A stretch of 64,000 nucleotides of DNA from Burkholderiales bacterium (lineage in GTDB: Bacteria; Pseudomonadota; Gammaproteobacteria; Burkholderiales; WYBJ01). Below are positions 53,399 through 64,000 of the stretch, piece after piece. The stretch's first letter is position 1. Each line of letters starts with the position of its first letter. The DNA is taken from NCBI GenBank assembly GCA_022841915.1, contig JALHQN010000014.1, forward strand, positions 80,329 through 144,328, given 5' to 3'. The notes under the pieces were generated by a model that was not told where the DNA came from, did not search any database, and was given only the letters and a program-made list of their open reading frames with translations. A program made the position numbers and the translations under genes.

Positions 53399-54753
53399 CC
53401 CCCGCACGCAAGATGAGGCTGCGCCTGGCGGCACAAAACGGCCTGTTCGTGATCCTGGTCGTCGCGCTGACTGCGCTGCTCGTTGTCATCGCTCAACGTC
53501 ACAGCATGCAATGGGATCTGACGAGCAGCGGCCGCAATACCTTGTCCGCAGCTTCCATCGATGTCCTGCGCAAGCTCGAGGGGCCGGTGGTCGTGACCGC
53601 CTATGCGACACCTCAGGACCCGCGCCTGGGCGAGCTGCGCAAGCATATCCGCGACTTCCTCGCTCGTTATCAACGCGCCAAGCCGGACATAGAACTGCGG
53701 TTCATCGATCCGCGGGAGCAGCCCAAGGCCGCAGCCCGAGCCGGGGTACAGGTCAACGGCGAGCTGGTGATCGCGTACGGCGAGCGCAGCGAGCGTCTGA
53801 CGGCGCTCTCCGAGCTCGATTTCACCAATGTGCTGATCCGGCTTTCGCGTTCCGAGCAAAGACTCGTCATGTCCCTCGATGGCCATGGCGAACGCAGTCT
53901 GGTCGGTAGCGCGAACCACGATCTGGGCGATTTCGGCAAGCAGCTCGCGACCAAGGGCATCGAAGTCAGCACGCTCAACCTCAGCATCGCACCCGAGGTT
54001 CCAGCCAACACGGCCGTCCTCGTCATCGCCAGCCCGCAAGTCGCACTGTTGCCCGCGGAAATCGATAAGCTCCTGCGGTACGTCGAGCGCGGCGGCAATC
54101 TTCTGTGGCTGATCGACCAGGAACCGCTGCAGGGTCTCGACGAGCTGGCCGAGAACATCGGTCTCGTGCTCAGCCCCGGCGTGGTGGTCGATCCCGACGC
54201 GATCGAGCGCGGCGGGCGCCCGGTCATGTCCGTGGCTGCACCCGGCGCCTACAGCGGGCACCCCATCATGCACAACATGCGCGTCAACACCCTGTTCCCC
54301 TTCGCGCGAGCGGTGACAGCGTCGCCGGTCGAGGGCTGGAGCGCCGTGCCGCTGATCGAAGTCGCGCAGCGCGGCTGGATCGAAACCGACGATCTGAACG
54401 GCCGTATCGTCTTCGATCGTGCGCGCGACATCGCCGGGCCGGTGCAGATCGCCGTGGCACTCGAGCGCATGCGGGAGGAGAAAGTGCAGCGGATCGTCGT
54501 GGTCGGCAGCGGTCACTTCCTGGCCAACATGTACCTCGGCAATGGCGGCAATCTCGATCTGGGCATCAATATCGTCAATTGGCTGGCCGGCGACGAGCGA
54601 TTGATCGCCATTCAGCCGCGCAGCGCGCCGGATGTGACGCTGACCTTGTCTAAGACTTGGTTGCTCAGTCTGGTCATCGCCTTCCTGATCGCGCTGCCTG
54701 TGGCGCTGCTAAGCGCGGGCGCATGGATCTGGTGGCGGCGCCGTCGGGCGTGA
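53395..54753 (+). CDS. GldG-like ABC-associated protein
   Basis: 452 residues from the ATG at 53395, overlapping the permease stop by 4 bases; a longer frame upstream is an artefact within the permease gene. N-terminal membrane helix (NGLFVILVVALTALLVVIA), a large extracytoplasmic ABC_transp_aux/GldG domain (LRFIDPREQPKAA, MSLDGHGERSL, LRYVERGGNLLWLID) and a C-terminal helix. In gliding Bacteroidetes GldAFG forms an ABC complex; the proteobacterial role is unclear. Confidence 0.88.
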   Translation: MTPARKMRLRLAAQNGLFVILVVALTALLVVIAQRHSMQWDLTSSGRNTLSAASIDVLRKLEGPVVVTAYATPQDPRLGELRKHIRDFLARYQRAKPDIELRFIDPREQPKAAARAGVQVNGELVIAYGERSERLTALSELDFTNVLIRLSRSEQRLVMSLDGHGERSLVGSANHDLGDFGKQLATKGIEVSTLNLSIAPEVPANTAVLVIASPQVALLPAEIDKLLRYVERGGNLLWLIDQEPLQGLDELAENIGLVLSPGVVVDPDAIERGGRPVMSVAAPGAYSGHPIMHNMRVNTLFPFARAVTASPVEGWSAVPLIEVAQRGWIETDDLNGRIVFDRARDIAGPVQIAVALERMREEKVQRIVVVGSGHFLANMYLGNGGNLDLGINIVNWLAGDERLIAIQPRSAPDVTLTLSKTWLLSLVIAFLIALPVALLSAGAWIWWRRRRA

Positions 54754-54763
54754 CCGAGTCGAC

Positions 54764-55618
54764 ATGCTCAGGATGACGCCCCGCGCGCTGGTCAACATCG
54801 GATTGCTCGTCGCTGTTCTGGGCGCCGGCGTGGCGGTGTTTCACGAGCCCGAACCTGTAACCGACGTGAACGACAATGTCATCACCGTACCCGGCGCAAC
54901 GCTGCAAGAGATCGAGATTCACCGCGCGCCCAATCCACCCATCCTCCTCCAGCGCAAGGCCTCGCAGTGGACCATGGCCGCGCCTGTTCGAGCAAGACTG
55001 GACGAGACGGCGCTGGGACGGCTGCTGGATCTCACGCGCATCGAGGCGTCGGCCAGACTGCCCGACGCCGACCTCGTCCGCTACGGTCTGGACAAACCGT
55101 GGGCGCGCGTACGCTTCGGGTCGCAAACGCTCGAATTCGGCACGACCAACCCCATCACGCAAGAGTTGTACGTCCGCACCGATCAGGCCGTCTTTACGAT
55201 CCCTGCCCGCCAGGCCGGCGGCGTGCCCTCCACACCCGCCAAGCTGCTGGCTCATCGAATGTTCGGGGCCGACGACGCGCCCATTCGATTCGACTTGCCC
55301 GGCTTCAGCTTGCGGCACGACGGCACCCGATGGCAACTCGAGCCGACCGCTCCGGGCCTGTCCCAGGATGATCTGATTCGCTGGGTGGATCAATGGCGGC
55401 TTGCGAGCAGCGTGATCACCCAGCCCGGGAAATCGACAGCCGCTGCGCAGGTCACGGTCGAACTGCGCGACGGGCGCAAACTCGAGTTCGGCGTCAAGGC
55501 ACTCACACCCGATCTCGTGCTGCATCGCGCGGACGAGGGACTCGACTACCACTTGCCGGCTGGCATGGCAGGGCAGCTGCTCGCCTCACCCGTCGCCACC
55601 ACCAGCGAACGGCACTGA
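54764..55618 (+). CDS. DUF4340 domain protein
   Basis: 284 residues: N-terminal helix (LVNIGLLVAVLGAGVAVF), then DUF4340 beta repeats (IEIHRAPNPPILLQRKASQW, DLVRYGLDKPWARVRFG). It is a regular partner of the GldG-like protein in this four-gene cluster and probably binds it outside the membrane. Confidence 0.85.
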   Translation: MLRMTPRALVNIGLLVAVLGAGVAVFHEPEPVTDVNDNVITVPGATLQEIEIHRAPNPPILLQRKASQWTMAAPVRARLDETALGRLLDLTRIEASARLPDADLVRYGLDKPWARVRFGSQTLEFGTTNPITQELYVRTDQAVFTIPARQAGGVPSTPAKLLAHRMFGADDAPIRFDLPGFSLRHDGTRWQLEPTAPGLSQDDLIRWVDQWRLASSVITQPGKSTAAAQVTVELRDGRKLEFGVKALTPDLVLHRADEGLDYHLPAGMAGQLLASPVATTSERH

Positions 55619-55624
55619 GCTGCG

Positions 55625-56443
55625 ATGCCCGAGTTGCCGGAAGTCGAAACCACGCGGCGGGGCCTAGAACCGCATCTTCTGGGCCGACGCATCACCGGCG
55701 TGATCGTTCGCGAGCCGCGCTTGCGATGGCCGGTGCCTTCGGATTTCGCCGCCAGCTTGCTCGGCCAACGCATCGTCGCCTTGGGCCGACGCGCCAAGTA
55801 TCTGCTCATGACCTTGGAACATGGCACCGTCATTGTTCATCTCGGCATGTCGGGAGCGCTCTGCATGGTGGCAGCGAACACCTCGGCGGCGAAGCATGAT
55901 CACGTGGATGTGGAGGTGGACGACGGCAAGGTCCTGCGGCTCACCGACCCGCGCCGCTTCGGCTCGCTGCATTTCGTCTCAGACGATCCGCACACGCACC
56001 TTCTCCTGGCGACACTCGGACCGGAGCCGCTCGGCGAAGAATTCAGCGGCGCCTACCTTCATGCCGCGACACGCGGCCGGCGTTCAAGCATCAAGGAGAC
56101 CTTGATGAACGCTCGCATCGTGGTCGGCGTGGGCAACATCTATGCGAGCGAAGCGCTGTTTCGCGCCGGCATCGATCCGCGCACGCGCGCCGGGGGCGTC
56201 AGCCTGCGGCGCTGCACGACGCTGGCAACAGCCGTCAAGCAGACCTTGGCCGATGCCTTGCAGGCCGGCGGCAGCAGCTTGCGCGACTGGCATCATGCCG
56301 ATGGCAGCCTGGGCTATTTCCAGCAGCAGTATTTCGTCTACGGCCGCGCAGGAGAACGCTGCCGTCGATGTGCGCAAGCCGTGCGAGCGATACGCCAAGG
56401 ACAACGGGCGACCTACTTCTGCCCCGGTTGCCAGAAGCGCTGA
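55625..56443 (+). CDS. mutM: Formamidopyrimidine-DNA glycosylase
   Basis: 272 residues. N-terminal PELPEVE places the catalytic Pro after Met removal and Glu; RRAKYLL; a middle NIYASEALFRAGIDP; C-terminal zinc finger C-x2-C-x16-C-x2-C (CRRCAQ ... CPGCQ). Removes 8-oxoguanine. Convergent with and directly abutting the ferredoxin gene. Confidence 0.96.
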   Translation: MPELPEVETTRRGLEPHLLGRRITGVIVREPRLRWPVPSDFAASLLGQRIVALGRRAKYLLMTLEHGTVIVHLGMSGALCMVAANTSAAKHDHVDVEVDDGKVLRLTDPRRFGSLHFVSDDPHTHLLLATLGPEPLGEEFSGAYLHAATRGRRSSIKETLMNARIVVGVGNIYASEALFRAGIDPRTRAGGVSLRRCTTLATAVKQTLADALQAGGSSLRDWHHADGSLGYFQQQYFVYGRAGERCRRCAQAVRAIRQGQRATYFCPGCQKR

Positions 56444-57757
<1,314 letters not shown>

Positions 57758-57761
<4 letters not shown>

Positions 57762-59125
57762 GGCTGAGCGGTCGGCTCTACGCCACCGCCGACGACAACC
57801 GTCACCAGGCGTTCGGGCTGGATACGCCTTTCGAAGGCAGCCTTGATGTCGTTCACCGAGACCTTGCGGATGTTCTCGACAAACCGGTCGAGATAGTCGA
57901 GCGGCAGGTCGTAGAACCCGATCGTGGCCAGATACTCGTGGATCTTTCGATTCGAATCGATCCGCATCGGAAACCCGCCAATGAGATTGTTTTTCGCCTC
58001 TTCCAATTCCTGCTCGCTGGGACCGCTAGTGACGAACGTGCTCAACGTTTCGCGCACGATCTTCAGGGCGGCCTGCGCCTGATCGCCGCGCGTCTGCAGT
58101 CCGATCTGGAACGGCCCTTCGCGCAGCAGGGGAACGAACGCACTGTATACACTGTAGGCAAGGCCGCGCTTTTGCCTTACCTCCTCGTTGAGCCGCGAGG
58201 CGAAACCGCCACCGCCCAGAATGTAGTTGCCGACGAAGATGGGAAAGTAATCCGGGTCGCTGCGACGAATGCCCGGTCCACCGACGAGGATATGGGCCTG
58301 CGATGCCGGATGGGACAGCACCGAGGACTGAGGACGCTCCAGCGCCCGCACGCTTGGCATCGATGCTTGAGCATCGCCGCCGCGCGGCAATTTCGAGGTG
58401 AGCAGTTCGGCAATGCGCTCGGCCTCGACGCGAGTGATATCACCCATGATCGAGACGACGGCACGGTCGGCCACGTAGTGACGCCGATAGAAATCAAGCA
58501 GATCGGCGCGCGTCAATGCAGAAACGGTCTCCACCTCGCCGGCGGCACGCCGCCCATACGGATGATCGCCGAACACCAGGCGCCGAAAGGCTCGACTGGC
58601 GATGGTGTCGGGCCTCGTGTCGGCCTCTTTCAGACCGGCAATGCCGCGAGCCTTCTCACGAGCGAGTGCTTCCGCGGGAAACTCCGGCTGCAGCAAGACG
58701 CGCGTCATGACGTCGAGCGCGCGGTCACGCTCTTTCGTGCTGGAAAGCGTTCTCAAGTACAGGCCCGCGCGATCTGCGGTGAAACGCCCCGACAACTGGG
58801 CGCCAACGTCGGCGGTGCGTTGAGAGATCTCGTTTTCGCTCAAGCCGCCTGCGCCCAGTTTCAAGAGATGATTGGTATAGCTGGCGAGCCCCGCCTTGTC
58901 CGGCGCATCGAAACCCGATCCTGCGGGAAAGTCGACGCTGACATCGAGCATGGGCAGGTCGTTGTTGACGACCAGCAAGACACGGGCACCCGAGGCGGTC
59001 TTCCAATCCTGGATAGGCAGCAGGGCATAGGCCTTGCCGGCGATCGAGGCGACAAGCAGCAGGCAAAGCCAGGCGACACCACGTACGATTCGTTCGTACG
59101 CACCGAAAGAGCGGCGAGCAGTCAT
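57758..59125 (-). CDS. M16 peptidase family protein, zinc site lost
   Basis: 455 residues from the ATG at 59125, which gives a clean signal peptide (WLCLLLVASIAGKAYA). It has both M16 domains, with YGRRAAGEVETVSAL and RNEEVRQKRGLAYSVYSAF-type segments, but the H-x-x-E-H motif is replaced by SYTNHLLKLGAG. It is therefore the non-catalytic partner of the active paralogue next to it, as in other bacterial M16 pairs. Confidence 0.9.
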
Positions 59126-59189
59126 CGGCGGCCATCCATTGTCGGGGACTTGTCCGTTGCGTGGCGGATCGTCCGATCTTGCGGAACCA

Positions 59190-60575
59190 TCAATGGCGCG
59201 CACCGGCAGGCGGCGCAGCTCGCCGCTTCTGGGACAGGGGCTGCGGGTCGAGCACGGCCACGGTGAGCGCCTCGTCTCCGAAGTAGCGGGCGGCAACCTC
59301 CTGGACTTGTTCCGGGGTGACTTCCCGGATCCGGTCGACCATGATGTCGATCGTCCGGTGCGACAAGCCTATGCTTTCCAGCGCCCCCATCTGACTGGCT
59401 TGGGCGAACATGGAGTCGCGGGCGAAGACTTGCGCCGCCACCACCTGCGCCTTGACGCGATCGAGTTCTTCGCGACCGACGCCCTCCTCGGCTATCCGTC
59501 TGACCTCCGCCCGTAGGGCGGCCTCCAATTCGGCGACCGTCTTGCCCTCGGAAGGCGTGCCGGTAAGCAGGAAGAACCCCGGCCCTCGCCCAGTGCCCTG
59601 GTAACCGGCACCCGCCGATGCGGCCAGGCGTGACCCGCGCACCAAACTCGCCGTAAGCCGCGCGCCCTCGTGGCCGCTTAGCACACCTTCGAGCACATCG
59701 AGTGCGTAGGGCTCCCAGTCCTTCTCGGGATCACGCAACTTGGGCACGCGGAAAGCCAGATACACACTGGGTAGCTCGGACGGCGCCTTCACGACCACCC
59801 GCCGCATGCCTCGCTGATCGGGCTCGAGCTGCGGTTTACGCTCGGGCAAGGCGCGTGGCGGAATGGCGCCGAAGTATTCGCGTGCCAGTCGGTGGACTTC
59901 GTCCCCGGTCACATTCCCCACCACCACGAGAATGGCGTTGTTGGGCGCATACCATCTCTGATACCAATCACGCGCATCCTCCACGCGCATGTTCTGCAGA
60001 TCGTTCATCCAGCCGATCACCGGTTGCCGATAGGGATGCGCCTTCAGCGCCGTAGCCATGAGCGCCTCGTACAACAAGGCGGTCGGCCTATCGTCCGTAC
60101 GCCAGCGACGCTCCTCCATGACCACTTGAATCTCTTTCTCGAACTCCTCCTTGGTAAGGAGCAAGTTCGTCATGCGGTCTGCCTCCAGTTCGAGCGCAAG
60201 CGGCAGACGGTCGCGATGCAGGGTTTGGAAGTAGGCGGTGTAATCCCGGCTGGTGAACGCGTTGTCCCGACCGCCGGCGCGTGCGATCTTGCGTGAGAAC
60301 TCGCCCATCGGGACTTTGGGCGTGCCCTTGAACATCATGTGTTCGAGCACGTGGGCAACACCGGTCGTACCATTGAACTCATCCATGCTGCCGGCGCCAT
60401 ACCAGACCATGGAGACAGCCACGGGCGCCCGATGGTCTTCCTTCACGAGGATACGCATGCCGTTGTCGAGCCGATACTCGTGAACCGCCGACGAACCAGC
60501 GGCCCAAGTTTCTCCCGGCGCCGAGAACCACCCGAGGCTCAACGCGGTCAACCAGATGAGTACGAAAACACGCAT
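59190..60575 (-). CDS. M16 family zinc metallopeptidase
   Basis: 461 residues. Signal peptide (FVLIWLTALSLGWFSAPGETWA), zinc-binding HVLEH at 75-79 and the downstream Glu in NAFTSRDYTAYFQ...ELEADRM context. Periplasmic processing peptidase, subunit partner of the following gene. Divergent from ftsY with a 47-base gap. Confidence 0.92.
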   Translation of the reverse strand: MRVFVLIWLTALSLGWFSAPGETWAAGSSAVHEYRLDNGMRILVKEDHRAPVAVSMVWYGAGSMDEFNGTTGVAHVLEHMMFKGTPKVPMGEFSRKIARAGGRDNAFTSRDYTAYFQTLHRDRLPLALELEADRMTNLLLTKEEFEKEIQVVMEERRWRTDDRPTALLYEALMATALKAHPYRQPVIGWMNDLQNMRVEDARDWYQRWYAPNNAILVVVGNVTGDEVHRLAREYFGAIPPRALPERKPQLEPDQRGMRRVVVKAPSELPSVYLAFRVPKLRDPEKDWEPYALDVLEGVLSGHEGARLTASLVRGSRLAASAGAGYQGTGRGPGFFLLTGTPSEGKTVAELEAALRAEVRRIAEEGVGREELDRVKAQVVAAQVFARDSMFAQASQMGALESIGLSHRTIDIMVDRIREVTPEQVQEVAARYFGDEALTVAVLDPQPLSQKRRAAPPAGARH

Positions 60576-60622
60576 GCTAGAATTTACACCGCATTAGCAA
60601 CTTCCTCTGACACTCTATCACC

Positions 60623-61615
60623 ATGTTCGGTTTCCTGAAATCCAAGAGCAAAGAGGAAGGCGCCGCCGATCGCAAGGCGGAAAGCGGGGGTTGGGCCGCG
60701 CGGCTCAAGCAGGGACTTCAGCGCACCCGCGAAGTCCTCAACACCGATCTCACCGAGCTGTTCGCTCGGCACCCGACGATCGACGAAGCGCTGTACGAGG
60801 AACTCGAAACGCTCTTGATCACGAGTGACGTCGGGGTGCCGGCAACCGCTCATATCATCGCGGCTTTACGCGCCAAAGCCAAGAAGGAGCGTTTGGCCGA
60901 CGCCGGTCAATTGCGGTCGGCGTTGAAAGAGGTGCTCTACGAATTGATTGCGCCGCTCGCCGTGCCGCTCGAAATCGACGAGCAGAAACCCTTCGTGATC
61001 ATGATGGTCGGGGTCAACGGCACAGGCAAGACGACCTCGATCGGCAAACTAGCGAAACATTGCCAGACGAGTTCCCTGTCCGTGCTGCTTGCCGCCGGCG
61101 ATACGTTTCGCGCGGCGGCACGCGAGCAACTCGCGGTCTGGGGCGAGAGAAACAACGTCGCGGTGATCTCCCAGCGAGGCGGCGATTCCGCCGCAGTGAT
61201 CTTCGATGCGGTTCAAGCCGCACGCGCGCGCAACTCCGACGTGCTCATCGCCGACACGGCTGGACGACTGCCCACGCAACTGCACCTGATGGAGGAGATT
61301 CGCAAGGTCAAGCGCGTCATCGATCGTGCGCTGCCTGGCGCACCGCATGAAATCATGCTGGTGCTCGATGCCAACACCGGCCAGAACGCGCTGGCGCAGT
61401 TGAAGGCTTTCGACGAAGCGTTGGGCGTGACGGGGCTGATCATGACCAAGCTGGACGGCACTGCCAAAGGCGGGGTGATCGCTGCGATCGCCCATACCCG
61501 ATCGGCCGCCGCCAAGGATCGCCCGATTCCCCTGCGCTTCATCGGCGTAGGCGAAGGCATGGACGATCTGCAGCCGTTCGACGCCCGGGCGTTCGTCGAC
61601 GCCTTGTTCGATTGA
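60623..61615 (+). CDS. ftsY: Signal recognition particle receptor FtsY
   Basis: 330 residues. N and G domains: P-loop GVNGTGKTTSIGKLA, AGDTFRAAAREQL, DTAGRLPTQLHLMEE, TKLDGTAKGG and FIGVGEGMDDLQPFD. The acidic N-terminal region is short. First of ftsY-ftsE-ftsX-rpoH, the standard order. Confidence 0.97.
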   Translation: MFGFLKSKSKEEGAADRKAESGGWAARLKQGLQRTREVLNTDLTELFARHPTIDEALYEELETLLITSDVGVPATAHIIAALRAKAKKERLADAGQLRSALKEVLYELIAPLAVPLEIDEQKPFVIMMVGVNGTGKTTSIGKLAKHCQTSSLSVLLAAGDTFRAAAREQLAVWGERNNVAVISQRGGDSAAVIFDAVQAARARNSDVLIADTAGRLPTQLHLMEEIRKVKRVIDRALPGAPHEIMLVLDANTGQNALAQLKAFDEALGVTGLIMTKLDGTAKGGVIAAIAHTRSAAAKDRPIPLRFIGVGEGMDDLQPFDARAFVDALFD

Positions 61616-61674
61616 TCGAGCGTTCCCCCGCGATTGCGAGTAACGAGACAGGCTCGCGTGCTGCCTTGGAAGCG

Positions 61675-62337
61675 ATGATTCGGTTCGAGAACGTAGACAA
61701 GCGCTATCCGGGCGGGATCACTGCGCTGCAGAACGTCAGCCTGCGCATAGACAAGGGTGAACTTGTCGTGATCGCCGGCCCCTCAGGCGCCGGCAAAAGC
61801 ACCCTGCTCAATCTGATGGCAGCCATCGAGCACCCGAGCGCCGGACGCGTGTGCGTCAACGGAGAAGTGCTGCAGGATCTGCGCGCCCGATCATTGCCTT
61901 ACCTGCGCCGCCAGTTCGGCTTGGTCTTCCAGGACCATCGACTGCTCTTCGACCGCAACGTGTTCGACAATGTGGCGTTGCCGCTGCGCATCGCATTGTT
62001 TTCGCGGGGCGATATCCCGCAACGGGTACGGGCGGCGCTGGACAAGGTCGGGCTGCTCGGGCGCGAGCGGACGATGCCCATCGCCCTATCGGGGGGCGAG
62101 CAGCAGCGGCTGTGCATCGCCCGCGCGATCGTGCATCGGCCGGCGATCCTGCTCGCCGACGAGCCGACCGGCAATCTGGATCCGGACTACGCCGTCACCA
62201 TCGCGGACCTCTTCAAATCCTTCAATCAAGTCGGCGTCACGGTCGTGATGGCCACCCACGACCGGGCGGTCATCGACCGCTTGCAGCCGAGGGTTCTGCG
62301 ACTTCGGGACGGGCAGATTCTGGAGCAGTCCGCTTGA
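61675..62337 (+). CDS. ftsE: Cell division ATP-binding protein FtsE
   Basis: 220 residues from the ATG at 61675 (MIRFENVDKRYPGG), the family start; an upstream TTG overlapping ftsY would add 21 residues. Walker A AGPSGAGKSTLL, signature LSGGEQQRLCIARAI, Walker B ILLADEPTGNLDP. Works with FtsX at the septum. Confidence 0.95.
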   Translation: MIRFENVDKRYPGGITALQNVSLRIDKGELVVIAGPSGAGKSTLLNLMAAIEHPSAGRVCVNGEVLQDLRARSLPYLRRQFGLVFQDHRLLFDRNVFDNVALPLRIALFSRGDIPQRVRAALDKVGLLGRERTMPIALSGGEQQRLCIARAIVHRPAILLADEPTGNLDPDYAVTIADLFKSFNQVGVTVVMATHDRAVIDRLQPRVLRLRDGQILEQSA

Positions 62338-63242
62338 AGAACTGGATCACCGCCCACGGCGCTGCGCTGTCGAGCGCGCTGCGGCGGCTGGTTCGGCGGC
62401 CGTTTGCCTCCCTCTTCGAAATATTCGTTCTCGGACTTGCGCTCGCGTTGCCAGCAGGCCTTTACGTCACGGTGGAGAGCGTGCGGGGTTTCGCCAATCA
62501 ACACCCTTCGGATCCGGAGGTTTCGGTTTTCCTGAGCCTGGGAGTCACGTCGCAGGACGTCGCGATCGTGCGAGAACGGCTGGAAGCGTTGGCCGACGTT
62601 CAGCAGGCCGTTTTCATCCCGCGCCAGGAAGCCGCGAAATCGCTGCGGCAGTCGCCCGGGCTGGCGGAAGTGCTGGACGCATTGCCCGAGAATCCTTTGC
62701 CAGATGCGTTTGTTTTGCGTTTGGGTACGCAAGACCCCTCGCGGATCGATGCCCTGCGCGGTGAAGTGGGCGGATGGCCTAAGGTTGCGCTGGTACAGGC
62801 AGATTCGGGCTGGACGCGCAAAGTGAACGCAGGGGTCCGGATCGCCCAGACGGTTGCCCTGCTTCTGGGCCTCATGTTCGGCGTCGCAGCGCTGGCAATT
62901 ACCTTCAACACGATTCGGCTTCAAATGCTCGACCGCCGGGGCGAAATCGAACTATCGCGCCTGATCGGCGCAACAGACGGCTATATCCGCAGGCCTTACC
63001 TTTACCTGGGCGGTCTGCAAGGCCTCCTGGGCGGGGTCGTCGCCGTGGCGATCATCTTGGCAGGCACTCGAGCACTGGACAAGGCGCTCTCCGACTTCTC
63101 GGTCGCCTACGGGACTCAAGTCAAGATCTCAGCTGTCCCATGGGAATACGCTGCAGGTTTTCTGGGCGTAAGCGCTCTGCTCGGGGGCATGGCTGCCTGG
63201 CTCGCTTCGAGCCGGCATCTCTGGGCGCGGCCGTTGCGATAG
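62334..63242 (+). CDS. ftsX: Cell division protein FtsX
   Basis: 302 residues from a TTG at 62334 that overlaps the ftsE stop by 4 bases, giving the family N-terminus MKNWITAHG. Four membrane helices with an extracytoplasmic loop after the first; C-terminal FtsX domain with RRGEIELSRLIGATDGYIRRPYL. FtsEX regulates septal cell-wall hydrolases. Confidence 0.94.
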   Translation: MKNWITAHGAALSSALRRLVRRPFASLFEIFVLGLALALPAGLYVTVESVRGFANQHPSDPEVSVFLSLGVTSQDVAIVRERLEALADVQQAVFIPRQEAAKSLRQSPGLAEVLDALPENPLPDAFVLRLGTQDPSRIDALRGEVGGWPKVALVQADSGWTRKVNAGVRIAQTVALLLGLMFGVAALAITFNTIRLQMLDRRGEIELSRLIGATDGYIRRPYLYLGGLQGLLGGVVAVAIILAGTRALDKALSDFSVAYGTQVKISAVPWEYAAGFLGVSALLGGMAAWLASSRHLWARPLR

Positions 63243-63279
63243 CTTCGATACCCTCAGCTCGTGCGAACTTTTGCCGTTG

Positions 63280-63306
63280 TTGGCACTCTCTTGAGTAGAG
63301 TGCTAA
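63280..63306 (+). promoter_or_regulatory. CIRCE element (HrcA operator) upstream of rpoH
   Basis: TTGGCACTC, nine bases, GAGTGCTAA: one mismatch from the CIRCE consensus TTAGCACTC-N9-GAGTGCTAA. It lies 29 bases before the rpoH start, so HrcA should repress rpoH. Confidence 0.9.
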
Positions 63307-63335
63307 CATCATCCTGGCAGACAAGGAGCAAAGCG

Positions 63336-64000
<665 letters not shown>

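Noticed and set aside
52744-54516. 590-codon minus-strand ORF
   Set aside because: Antisense shadow of the GldF/GldG-like genes, which have clear homology and overlapping ATGA starts.

Overview
The right half of the window (about 30.2 to 64 kb) is a GC-rich chromosomal backbone of proteobacterial, most likely betaproteobacterial, type. The gene order supports this: yebC-ruvCAB-ybgC-tolQRAB-pal-cpoB; ychF-pth-rplY-prs-tRNA-Gln-ispE-lolB-TPR lipoprotein; an ABC/Gld-like cluster followed by mutM; fdx-coaD-rsmD-two M16 peptidases; and ftsY-ftsE-ftsX-rpoH. A CIRCE (HrcA) operator lies in front of rpoH. I cannot name the genus from sequence alone.

The left half (1 to about 30.2 kb) is accessory DNA. 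Its right border is a tRNA-Lys gene (30214-30289, minus strand) with a tyrosine-recombinase gene ending 17 bases from the tRNA 3' end, which is the usual arrangement of an island integrated at a tRNA. A second recombinase, a small HTH gene, an ATP-binding AlbA_2/Schlafen-type gene and a remnant of a type I restriction methylase gene lie just inside the border. The other border is outside the window.

The dominant feature of the island is a module present three times in the same orientation (A: 1-3218, B: 10407-15344, C: 16327-21240). Each module has (i) a minus-strand gene for a roughly 1380-residue STAND/NACHT-type NTPase with an N-terminal domain of about 120 residues, a P-loop NTPase and 15 nearly identical 42-residue WD40 blades plus one degenerate blade; (ii) a conserved divergent intergenic region of about 355 bases with a bulged hairpin; (iii) a plus-strand gene for a 65-residue, very basic, almost invariant protein; and (iv) a conserved 3' element of about 215 bases with a terminator-like hairpin whose inner stem keeps pairing although its sequence changes. 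Copy A runs off the left edge.

Each module is followed by different cargo. After A come a secreted NucA/NucB-type DNase, an orphan Cmr4-like RAMP protein with no CRISPR array or other cas gene in view, a DUF1615 lipoprotein, a CAP-domain protein and several small or decaying genes. After B comes a free-standing four-blade WD40 protein built from the same blades. After C come a TraG/HerA-like ATPase and a PP2C phosphatase. I read this as an immunity or self/non-self recognition island with rapidly evolving WD40 sensors. That function is inference from architecture, not shown by the sequence. The strongest candidates for something undescribed are the triplicated STAND-WD40/65-residue-protein/structured-element module and the orphan Cmr4-like gene.

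The backbone genes are ordinary and intact: envelope integrity (Tol-Pal, LolB), Holliday-junction processing (RuvABC), translation (Pth, L25, bTHX, YchF), nucleotide, isoprenoid and CoA precursors (Prs, IspE, CoaD), DNA repair (MutM), membrane targeting and division (FtsY, FtsEX) and heat shock (RpoH, cut by the right edge). All comparisons were made by eye; no search or alignment program was run.
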